Assembly (NCBI GenBank): GCA_031216915.1
Contig: CM062290.1
Span: 386,800,718 to 386,864,717, forward strand
Length of the DNA stretch: 64,000 bases
DNA from: Pictodentalium vernedei
Lineage: Eukaryota; Mollusca; Scaphopoda; Dentaliida; Dentaliidae
Reading direction: 5' to 3'
The position numbers were made by a program, and so were the translations under genes. Below the pieces are notes generated by a model. It saw only the letters and a program-made list of their open reading frames with translations. It had not been told where the DNA came from and searched no databases. Shown one piece after another: positions 21,325-30,712 of the stretch (positions are counted from its first letter, which is position 1; every line of letters starts with the position of its first letter).

Positions 21325-21591
21325 ACATGTTACTCTCAACAGAGAATTTACAAATTTTGACCCATAACCATTCACCTGACTCAACTAGGAAACAATAGTT
21401 GCAAAATGTTCTCTTGAATAACTGAAAATTATTCATTGTTTGCCTCCAAAACATAGCTTATGCCCCCTCATCGGAACAAGCTCATTCTTATGAGGGGTTG
21501 TAAGCTATTTTTGGAATTTGAATTTTGGAAAAACTAATAAAATTTGAATGTTGATTTTTGTGAATAATGCCAGATGGGTATGCCGATAATG

Positions 21592-21839
21592 TTAACCCTT
21601 TACCCAATGCAGACGATATCAAAATTTAGTATTTTAAATATCATTTTTTCAAATTTTTCCAAAAATTTTAACAAAACCATATCATGTGACCCCTCATTGG
21701 AATGAGATCATCGAGCTCGTTCCAACGAGGGGTCACATGATACGGTTTTGTTGAATTTTTAAAAAAATAATATTTTTTCAACTGATGAATTTGCATATTA
21801 TGTGGGCAGATGCGGGCGATTCGTTACGTAAAGGGTTAA
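21592..21839. mobile_element. TTAA MITE with core-2 hairpin
   Basis: TTAACCCTTTACCCAATGC and the inverted TTACGTAAAGGGTTAA. The hairpin at 21669-21752 pairs AACAAAACCATATCATGTGA with its complement. A decayed relative lies at about 21450-21515. Confidence 0.82.
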
Positions 21840-22255
21840 GTAAGAGTTAATATAAGAGTTAATTGCAATTAAAAACCCAAATGCCAAAAATGTGCAGTGA
21901 TAACATGCTTAACTTATAGTGTGATGCCCGTCACTTGAAAAATATTCTGTAATATCAATCATGACAATAAATTTTGAGAAAAACTTAAGTTCTAAAGCAG
22001 ACTTAATTTTGAGTTTTACTCAAGTCAGATATTTTGAAAAAAACTTAAGTTCAGAATCCAACTCAGACTCAAATCTTTACCCAAGATCTTGACTCATTGA
22101 ACACAACACTATCTATACCAATAAAGGAAATCAGCATTCCCCATAGTGGATCACCTTTTGTTTCCAAAACAAATCACAAATGGAATATTTGACAGGCACA
22201 ATACTAGGCAGAAAATAGTGGAAGTGAACTTGACTCAACGCCAAACAGTTAGATA
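21840..22255. other. Unassigned intronic DNA
   Basis: No exon or bounded repeat; imperfect AACTTAAGTTC repeats near 21985-22050. Confidence 0.35.
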
Positions 22256-22685
22256 CAGTGGAGCCCACTTAATTGGATATCTCTTAGATGTATATCCCTG
22301 TTAATTGAATATAATTTTCAAACACAAAACCATTTACCATACCTTCAGTACAATTTTGATCTGTTAACTGCATATGGGTTGTACAGTAAACTCCTGTTAA
22401 TTGTGTATAAATTTTTGTAATATATCGAAAAAATGACTGTGACACGCACCAAATTACCCTTATTTATCAACCTTTTTGGCCTCACTACATCCAATACAGG
22501 CATTTATTCTATTATATCTTGTTTGACAGAGTTCTATGAGCTCTGTCAAACAAGATATAATAGAATAAATGCTCAGTTTACCTCCAGAACACAGGAAACT
22601 GACTAAATCCCTGTTAATTGTATAATCCTGTTAATTGAATAATTTTCACTGGCAAAATGGATATTCAATTAAGAGGATTCTACTG
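22256..22685. mobile_element. pogo/Tigger-like MITE P3 (opposite orientation)
   Basis: CAGTGGAGCCC on the left and the inverted GGATTCTACTG on the right, flanked by TA. ATTGAATA-type motifs recur internally. Confidence 0.75.
22500..22572. repeat. Hairpin core 1, perfect 32-base arms
   Basis: Arms from GCATTTATTCTA to GACAGAG match perfectly across a 9-base loop. It is the same core as 11641. Confidence 0.92.
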
Positions 22686-23005
22686 TATTGCTTTATTATG
22701 TGCTTGATCATTTGGGTTAAAATTAACTTTTATAGTAAGTATCAATTTTTAATATTAATAATATGGAAAATACGAGTTGAAAACAAATCTTAAGAGTAAT
22801 AACACATTGAAAAGTGACTCCGTACAGTCTGCATGGTGGTGTATATCTTCGTTGCTTTGCAAAATGAAACTGAGCTACCATTTAAAAAATGTTCAGCATT
22901 CAAAATGCATTGATGTAAATAAAGTACTGGCAGTACCTGTGCCATACAGTACAAGTCAAAATAAGTTGTAGCATAACTGCAATAAACTAAGTATATTGCT
23001 GCTCC

Positions 23006-23100
23006 TGCACTGATAAAATCAGAATCTGACATCATTTTCTGGAAAGCTCTCTGTAAGAGTTTTCCAGAAAATGATGTCAGCTTCTGGTCTTATCAGTGTA
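23006..23100. repeat. Hairpin related to 14707
   Basis: GCACTGATAA, CTGACATCATTTTCTGG and AGCTCT pair with their complements around CTGTA. Same plan as 14707 with diverged arms. Confidence 0.85.
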
Positions 23101-23465
23101 GAAAGAGAAAGATACATAGTTTATAGTGGTTATCCTACAACTTATTTTGACTTGTACTTTTGGAGTTTGCATAGCTGAATTATACATAAGGAAATGAGTG
23201 ACAGATGAAGCAATTGATGATAACCACCATCGCTGTCTCCCTATTTCACTTCACATGTGTTTATTGTTTTAGAAACAAATGTGATGTGTGCCCTCCTTCA
23301 CATGACCCAACATGGAGAATGATGATAAAGTCCATAAAGCAAATCTATTTTGCATTTGGCGAGAACTTCAGTAAAAATTAGCCCTTTGGACACTGGTGGT
23401 ATCTTCCATGCCAGTTAAATGGCAGAAATTGGAAGAGTCCATATCCATTATTTGGGTGTAGCGCT

Positions 23466-23515
23466 ATTAATATTTTCAATGTGCAGCCTTCAGGCTGCAC
23501 ATTGAAAATATTAAT
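23466..23515. repeat. Hairpin, centre GCAGCCTTCAGGCTGC
   Basis: ATTAATATTTTCAATGTGCA and complement, perfect. The paralogue at about 21078-21108 has only the left arm and centre. Confidence 0.92.
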
Positions 23516-23542
23516 TGTTCTACCACACACGTTCACTTAGTA

Positions 23543-23900
23543 TTATTTATTTATTTATTGGTGTTTAAGGTCACATATTTCTGCACAATGGCTAACCATG
23601 ACCGTGACAGTTTTACGGGTGGAGGAAGCTGGAGTACCCGGAGAGAACCACTGAGCAATGGCGAGCAACTGTCAGCTCCCCAACATACCAACTCCACACA
23701 AGCAGGGTTAGCATTGGTTGAAGACAGGTGCACCATCGACGTGCAGTACGCCTTAGTACACAGCGTCACCATGCCCCCACTTGGGCAATGGGGGTGAAGT
23801 GTCATGCCAAGGACACAATGCGGTTGCCGCAGGTGGGATTCGAACCGAGGATCTCTCGGCTTGCAGCCTGCACCTCTACCAACTGAACCACCGCGCCCCC
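23543..23900 (-). mobile_element. tRNA-headed SINE, minus strand
   Basis: Reverse complement of the 20090 type, with the ATTTATTTATTGGTGT tail first and the A/B-box head last. GTTCACTTAGTA is duplicated exactly at 23531-23542 and 23901-23912. Confidence 0.94.
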
Positions 23901-24041
23901 GTTCACTTAGTAGCCATCCTACGTAATGAAATTATGACGTGTTGAAAGTGTTAAAATAAGTAAGGATTAAATGTTTACTGGTCCTCTTGAACTACTATTT
24001 CCTGTTTATTACACTCTTTGCTAACCGATTGATGAAGTTTT

Positions 24042-24292
24042 TTAACTGGTAGAATGCCAGAAGTCCATATTTGGGCTTTATTCTGAAGTGCAGGTATCCC
24101 AACATAAAGGCTTCATATTCTGTGGATGTGCTTCATATAATCTTTGAAGTGAAATTATTTCATCTGTATGATTTTGCCTTGTTACTACTTATGAGAGAGT
24201 CCTTATAGGCACTCTCTTATAAATTGTAGCAAGGCAAAGACATGTGAACAAATTTTAATAGCAAAAATAATTTAGCACTCTTCTCCAGTTAA
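24042..24292. mobile_element. TTAA MITE, CTGGTAGAGTGC type
   Basis: TTAACTGGTAGAATGCCAG on the left and AGCACTCTTCTCCAGTTAA on the right. The hairpin at 24173-24238 (TTTTGCCTTGTTAC... and complement) is centred on GAGTCC...GGCACTC. Relatives at 51198 and 62955. Confidence 0.78.
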
Positions 24293-24350
24293 TGCCAAAA
24301 TTTATGTGTACCGTTTGAGAAGGTCAAAACTCAACTTAAATCATGGAACT

Positions 24351-24815
24351 ACCGTAGAGCCCACTTAATTGGATATCTCTTAACTGAATAACCCTTTTAA
24401 TTGGATATAACCTCCAAACCCAGTTCAAGGTTATTGAGTAAAGTCTAGTTAATTGAATAAAAAAAGCTTGTAATGTGTTGAGAAATTACTGACAACAACT
24501 GAATATCCTAGTCTTATGGCCCGCCGTTTATATGGATCTATGATTGGGGTGGTCTGAGAGCTAGAGCTAGTGACAAGGCTCAAATCGCTCATGGAGCTCA
24601 TGGCCATACTAGTAGTTGCCATAACAGATACGTCAGGTCTAATGATATGACAAAATATATAAGAAACTGACTACAGGGGTCTGAGAGTCCCAGTATGGCC
24701 ATGAGTGATTTGAGCCTTGGCTCTAGCTCTCAGACCACCCCCATTATAGATCCATATGATCAGCGGGCCAAAAGACTGATAACAACCAAATAAATGGCAG
24801 AATTCTCCACAGTCC
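24351..24815. mobile_element. Degraded pogo-like element with long inverted repeat
   Basis: The left part (GTAGAGCCCACTTAATTGG) matches the P3 end; the right end is unclear. Arms 24511-24610 and 24692-24776 are inverted copies (TGGATCTATGATTGGGGTGG and complement), loop about 80. Confidence 0.6.
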
Positions 24816-24976
24816 ACCCACTCTTAAAGTGTGACAGAGAACAATACGTTATTATGCGCCAATTTCCCCAAAACCCACTACTTATCAAGCAGTGTTAGTC
24901 ATAAACGTTTTTGCGGCCCATGCAAAACCACTTGTATATGACTCGTAATCGCGTCGATTTTTAAACCTGCAAACAT

Positions 24977-25252
24977 TGTCACAAACAATACACTGATGAA
25001 ACTAAGAGATACTTCATAATCCGCATCTTACAAAACCCTGCGAGCATCAAACACAACCATGACATGCCAGTAGCGACACATTCTAACTCAACCGACCACA
25101 CCATTTTGGACCTCAGTTACCGCATTATAGAGGTGTTACAGTCCAATTCGGACACATCATATGCAACTGATTAGCGCTGTCGCAATGAGACCAAATGGAT
25201 CTTGGTACTGAAAAAGCTACAACCACCTGGCCTGAACAGGAAGGACTTTTAA
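24977..25252 (+). pseudogene. GIY-YIG-like nuclease remnant, probably Penelope-like element
   Basis: One frame reads CHKQYTDETKRYF, KHNHDMPVATHSNSTDHT, an in-frame TAG, then RNETKWILVLKKLQPPGLN and a stop at 25252. A tyrosine plus ET near the start, an H-N-x-D/H-x-PVAxH stretch and the final E-x-KWI...P-x-GLN are typical of the GIY-YIG domain at the end of Penelope-like retroelement proteins. The internal stop and the lack of upstream RT show a dead fragment. Confidence 0.5.
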
Positions 25253-26358
25253 AAGTCAGTTTTTTTATTGCATTCAGTTTGTTGGCTTCCTGTTCCTCAT
25301 TGCCATATTCCCAAAGAGAGCTACGCCACAGTAGACAGCAATCATGTCACAATCGATACAATGTAGTACAGTTCTAACACAAGAGCGGACAACTACGGGA
25401 TTAACCATTGTTATGGCATTTACTTCTGATAAGTGTGGGAACACCAATAAATATAAACAAGGTTTACACCAACATGCTAAAACCACACATCAGAGAAGTG
25501 ATACCCTAATGGTTAATGCTCCAACAGGCACACTATCGTATAGTAGCTCTACACCCACCTTACCACACAAATAGTCAAGTGATTGGGGCTTTCATTTTCA
25601 TCTTCACAGCACACCCTCCCCTGTGGGGGGGGGGGGGGGGGGGGGGAGGCATCATCCATGAAGCCACAATTGATAGTCCTTCTATTAAATTCTGAACTCC
25701 ACTCACATGAACCAAAAGCATTTGTTAGGGAATACAGGAACTTACCAAGACTAGCAAAATTAAGTGCTGGTGAACAGTCATTCGCCAAGTCATATACTTG
25801 GGCACTTGCCAGGTTTAATCGCCATGCCACTTCTACTGTAACTGAATCAGCCTCAAGCCGGGTCAATCGCCAGATCATTCACCAACCCACCCATTCAGTC
25901 ACTTGCCAAGAATTTATTATATAAAAGAACCAGACCAATTTGCGACCTGTGCCTCTAACGAAGTGCACATGGTACAAAACTGGTTCGGCTTTTTTCTGGG
26001 ATAACGGACAACTCAGACTCTAGTAGTTTCTTATATATTGTGTATGGTTACAAGTCGACCTGCCTGGATCAAATAATATTGAGCTGTGGAACTTTTCAAG
26101 AGTCTGTTTCTGTTAAATTTAAAAACCGTGAATATGAAATGCCCATATGTGATTTAACTGAACAACTGATCAATCAATCATTCACTCTTGTGTTCTTATC
26201 ACTGATTACCAATCACTGGAAATCACACTGACCATTTGTTCCGCAGCATCAGACATATATAGATATGCAGTCATCACGACTAGTGTATCGTGATTCGTAG
26301 TGTATCGTGAGCTCTGCATATCTTCTCATCCCTATGGCAAAGTGACTATTTAATTAAG
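25253..26358. other. Unassigned DNA with a 22-G tract
   Basis: A run of 22 G is at 25625-25646. Open frames around it lack start, splice and codon support. Nothing else recognised. Confidence 0.4.
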
Positions 26359-26423
26359 TTAACCCTTTACCTAACGTAACGGCCAAAACCGGCCATCGCT
26401 ATTCTAAAAAATCGCCAATTAAT

Positions 26424-26615
26424 ATTTTTATACTGTACCAATGACCCAGACTTAGCTGGTGCTGACTCTTAAAATTACAGGGCCAAACACAAATTTTGCC
26501 CCCCCAATCCCCAAAATTTGTATCAAAATCCAAAAAATCTATGTCCTATATGGTCCTCCATACTTTTGTCATTGGTAAGTATAAAAAATATATAAATTAC
26601 TATAAATTTTTTAAC
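26424..26615. mobile_element. 192-bp miniature DIRS element
   Basis: It starts ATTTTTATACTGTACC (left DIRS terminus), runs through part of the ITR, then jumps to TCATTGGTAAGTATAAAA and ends TTTTTTAAC (right terminus). The NRF1-like palindrome is deleted. GACTTAGCTGG and GGTCCTCCATAC link it to the element 1 subfamily. It interrupts the TTAA MITE between CCAATTA and CATTATTTTTT. Confidence 0.88.
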
Positions 26616-26623
26616 TTTCATTA

Positions 26624-26738
26624 TTTTTTCATTTTTTGTCTCAAAAACATAGGTTATGACCTCTCATTGGAACGAGCTCGTCGAGCTCGTTCCAATGAGG
26701 GGTCATAACCTATGTTTTTCAGACAAAAAATGAAAAAA
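26624..26738. repeat. Hairpin core 2 in the split TTAA element
   Basis: Palindrome with TTTTGTCTCAAAAAC outer arms and centre GAACGAGCTCGTCGAGCTCGTTC. Confidence 0.9.
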
Positions 26739-26759
26739 AAGGAGTTATTCAAGAATTTC

Positions 26760-26998
26760 TTTTTCCTGCGTCTCCAGTGGCAGAGTAGGTCTAGTAACCG
26801 CTCGACTCCGTCCGTCAGTCCGTCCGAAACACTTTTTCCATCAAGGTTTTCTTGGCTTCTATGAAAGGGAATGATTTTATATTTGGTCTGCTGCTTCATA
26901 ATGATGAGTTGTATCGTGTAAGCAATTTTCAGATCTGCCGTGCAGCCACTTCCTGTTTGCCGATACTTTGAAATTTTTGTACCCACTGAACATTGAAA
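26760..26998. repeat. Flanking repeat, TTTTTCCATCAAGG type
   Basis: Begins with CCTGCGTC and GTCC-rich sequence; TTTTCTTGGCTTCTA...CAGCCACTTCCTGTTTGCCG follows. A diverged copy in the same orientation sits just right of element 2 (37421-37560). Confidence 0.6.
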
Positions 26999-28336
26999 AT
27001 TTTTATACTGTACCAATGACCCAGACATAGCTGGTGCTAACTCTTAAAATATAGGGCCAAACACAAATTTTGCCCCCCAATCCCCCAAATTTGCATCTAA
27101 AACTAAAGAAAACATGTCCTGAAAGGCCCTCCACACTTCGCCCCCACTGCGCATGCGCAGTGTCAAGGACGTTCCGAAATTGGCGCCATTAATCATTCTA
27201 AGTTTGGCCCTTCATCAGTTAACATCTGACTGATCTTTGTGCTTATAAATCTCAGTTTAAATGATGCCAGACACATAAATATTAGTGAAATGGTGATTCT
27301 AAGGAGGATAGAGAAGGAGGAGAGGAAAAGAATGTGTGACAGAATATTATCAGGGCTGTAACTTAAAATTTTTTAATGAAATTATGTTAAGTTACCTATT
27401 TTCAAGGCAGCAGCCATTTTGTTGTCATTCTGATTATTTAGTTACACTGTTTTTTAAGTGTTTTCCTCTCTCCCTGTCCTTTAAGTTCCCCCTTGCTATT
27501 CTCCCATGCTTTTGGCATAGTTTTTGTAATTATTATTACTAAATTTTCTTGGGAGTTTTAGCTGAATAACAGAATGAATTCTGTTCTTTCCCCATGTTTA
27601 CGTCTTCACCTACGGGTGGTTAGGCGTTGTGTTCTGCATCTACCATCTGATGTTCTGCAGTTTCTTCCCTGGAAGTCTCTGTTTTGCATCAGATGGTGTA
27701 TTTTTGGTAACTGATTTCGGGCCTGGGTGCCTGGAGTCTTATTTTAGTGTTTTTACACTCATTGTTTACATTTACAACAGCCCTCTGTGTGAGGGGGGGA
27801 TTTCTAAAAAATAATATCTTGATGTTATTTTAATCATAACTAGATACATTATTATTGTTCGTAAGTGTTGAATAAATTGTTTAAAATATTTTTAAAATTT
27901 TTGTCCACACTTAGGCTTGGGATCCATTGGGGCTCAACGTTACTTTTCAGAAACTTGGGCTGTTCTGAAAAAATATTTTTTCAAAATATTTTGATTTCAA
28001 TTATTTTTTCTATATTAATGGATCATATTATTATTATGTATTTTGATTGCCAGGGGTTAGTGCGAGTACCAGGACTTGTTTTCTTTTCACATTGAAAGGA
28101 TATTGATCAATTGTTTTAAGAGGAAGTCTTCCTCTGACTTTATTATCATTCTATATGTGGTCAGTGTACTCGCATTAACTCCTGTTCTGTATCGTATGAT
28201 TTCGATGACAATATGGGAAGCGTATGTCACGGTATGTTGTTGGGGATTTGGACACTCCAGTCCTTTCCCCGCAGGGTCACTCTACTTTATCAATTTCTAT
28301 TTCAGACGATCAAGATTAGGGTGATGTTTCTGTGAT

Positions 28337-30500
28337 GTCTTCCAACAGTGTGCCTCCGTCGTCACAATTAATGAAGGGCTAGCGGAAAAGTGCTCATGTA
28401 AATACGCCAATTGCCTAAGAGGACCCTAGTAGGTTCGACGGCCTTTGTCGTCCGCTAGCTCGCCCGGTGTAGCATCCATTCACCGAATGGTTCGGCAGCC
28501 GGGTTCGTCCGTTGCGGTCTAGAAGGAATTTTGGGGTGATGCGAGCACTATAAATTAACCTAATGCACACCCAGTGACGGCGGATCGGAGGGAGAACGCA
28601 GGAAGCCTTTTAGTCCGGTTCATAGCTCGTTCCGGTCCATCCGGACGGCAAGCGAGAGAGGCCCCTCTCTCGTTCAACAACATCTGGCCCCAGATGTTGT
28701 GGTACAAATGTGTCGCAAGCGGAGCATACGTCCGTCGCTCGGGACGCTCCGTTGTATAGGCAGTCCGCTGAGACTGCTAAGGCTTCCTCTTCTCGTCAGC
28801 GCACACGACCGCACCTTGGCTGCGTGACCGCCGATATATTACCAGCTTCGCCGATCAAGGATTCTTCGGCGACCAGGTCACACCATCCGGTAGCCAGGAC
28901 ACGAGGCCTGCAGACTCCGGACGTTCGCATAGGAAGTGTGCGGGAGTCAACGTACACGGAGCTTCCGGCGGCAATGCATCGTAAGACCGCTACTGCACAG
29001 GCCTCGGGAACGGACGTGCTTTCCTTAATAGCACAGTTTATCGCAGCATCCCAGCATCAACTGAATCTGTCGCATATATTTTATCCGACGATGCTGGGTC
29101 GGGATGCTCCGCGGAAGCGGGTACGGACGTCCGAAAGTTTCATCCGGTCCGACGGGATACCGAAAGGGATTCGGAGGATTTCGAGCTTTCCCTTTCGGAA
29201 CAACATATGCTGTTGTGTATGTCATCTGACTTGGTCTTCTACAGCTTCTTTCGTCGGACCAGAATGCTGCGATGCCGGATAAGAAACTGATAGCGTCGGT
29301 GGACTTAGAAATTTTTGGTTCGGTTCAGGGACATCGTCCCTCAGTTCCGACATAGTCCAATAATGTCACACAAACTTTCGAATTATTGAACGACGCTATA
29401 TATATTATTATTTTATGCTTGCTATCCAAGCATTTCTGGTTTCTTGTTCGAAGAGTTATGGAGATGTCTTTCAAAAGTGTGCCTCTGTCGTCATAGTTAA
29501 TGAAGAGTTAGCGGCAATAAGTGCTCATGGAATATGTCTATCGCCTACGGAGTGACATTCACTAGCTCACCCGGTGTAGCGTACATTCATCGAATGGTTC
29601 GGCTGCCGGGTTCGTCCGTTGCGGTCTAGGAAGGAGATTTGGGTGATGCGAGCACTTTAATTACTTTAGTACTCACCCAGTGACGGCAGATTGAGGACAG
29701 ATCGGAGGAAGCCTGTTAGTCCGGTTCCTGGCTTGTCCAGGTCCGTCCGGGCTGTGAGCGAGAGAGGTCCCTCTCTCGCCCAACAACATAGGGGACCGCA
29801 TGTTGTGGTTCAGATATTTTACATTACGGAGCATATGTCCATTGGTCGGGACGCTCCGTTATATTGACAGTCCGAGAGACTGTCTTTAATGCTTCCTCAT
29901 CCTCACAGCAGGGCACACGACCGCACATTGGCTACGTGACCTCGAGTATCCGATCAGTTTCGGCATTCAGTGATTCCACGGCGAATAGGTCACGCCATCC
30001 GGTAGCCAAGGGACACGAGGCCTATACACTCCGTTCGCTCGCATATTGGTAGTATGCACGGGGTAACGATCACGGAGCTTCCAGCGGCAATGCATCGTAA
30101 GATCGCTTTTCCTCAGGCCTCGGTGACGGACGTGCTATCCGAGTTAGCACAGTTGTTTCGCAGCATCCCAGCAATTGACAGTTTCTCGGTCGAATCAGGA
30201 ATTATGCGACGGCGCTGGGTCGGTGCGGTCCGCGGTTGCATCAGCTACGGACGACCGAACGCTTTATAGGGTCCGACAGGATGGCGAAAGGGATTCGAAA
30301 GATTTCGAGTTTTCCCTTTAGTAGTATCGGAAGATGCCTTTCATATCTTCTGGCATTATCTTCCAGTGATTATTATTTCGGACTTCATTGCTGCGATCTT
30401 GGATAAGAGACTTATAGCGTCATTGGACTCGGATTTTTCGATCGGTTCAGGGACATTGTCCCTGACTTACCGACGCAGTCCAATATTGTCATTACAACAT
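28337..30500 (+). repeat. Internal tandem duplication of the gag region (about 1.1 kb units)
   Basis: Unit 1 (about 28337-29460) and unit 2 (about 29461-30500) align from GTGCCTCCGTCGTCA / GTGCCTCTGTCGTCA onward. Both carry stops. Both keep a frame reading ERDSEDFELS / ERDSKDFEFS, the best candidate for a decayed gag. The same pair is at 31855-34010 and 39725-41990. Confidence 0.8.
28632..28700 (+). repeat. Three consecutive stem-loops in the DIRS leader/gag region
   Basis: TCCGG..CCGGA, then GCGAGAGAGG..CCTCTCTCG, then ACAACATCTGG..CCAGATGTTGT, each with a 2-5 base loop. Conserved in elements 2 and 3; the second and third stems persist in unit 2. Confidence 0.7.
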
Positions 30501-30509
30501 GTGTTTTAT

Positions 30510-30712
30510 ATTTTTATACTGTACCAATGACCCAGACATAGCTGGTGCTAACTCTTAAAATATAGGGCCAAACACAAATTTTCCCCCCCAATCCCCAAAA
30601 TTTGCATCTAAAACTAAAGAAAACATGTCCTGAAAGGCCCTCCACACTTCGCCCCTACTGCGCATGCGCAGTGTCAAGGACGTTCCGAAATTGGCGCCAT
30701 TAATCATTCTAA
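30510..30712. repeat. Left ITR, DIRS element 2
   Basis: Inverted match to 37192-37420. Palindrome ACTGCGCATGCGCAGT at 30657-30672 and TTGGCGCCA nearby. Confidence 0.92.

Larger units (their letters stand above)
23388..23958. mobile_element. Relative of TTAA MITE Z, with intact hairpin and a SINE
   Basis: It starts TTAGCCCTTTGGACACTGG (TTAA decayed) and ends near GTTAAAATAAG. Sequence up to the hairpin aligns with 20986-21100. Confidence 0.55.
26999..30509 (+). mobile_element. Half DIRS element (left ITR and gag region only)
   Basis: About 96-98% like the left half of element 2 by eye. It stops at ATGTGTTTTAT, where element 2's own left terminus begins. At the equivalent place element 2 continues TTTTCGACGC. 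Confidence 0.88.

Noticed and set aside
25549-25924. Open frames on both strands around the G tract
   Set aside because: They depend on the length of a homopolymer and have no splice or start support.
27336-28324. Short open frames repeated at 30847 and 38727
   Set aside because: They recur only because the DIRS leader is repeated; composition is AT-driven and they are broken by simple indels between copies.
28710-29282. 190-residue protein in the gag region
   Set aside because: The frame is not kept between the two tandem units or between elements, and does not match the ERDSEDFE frame.
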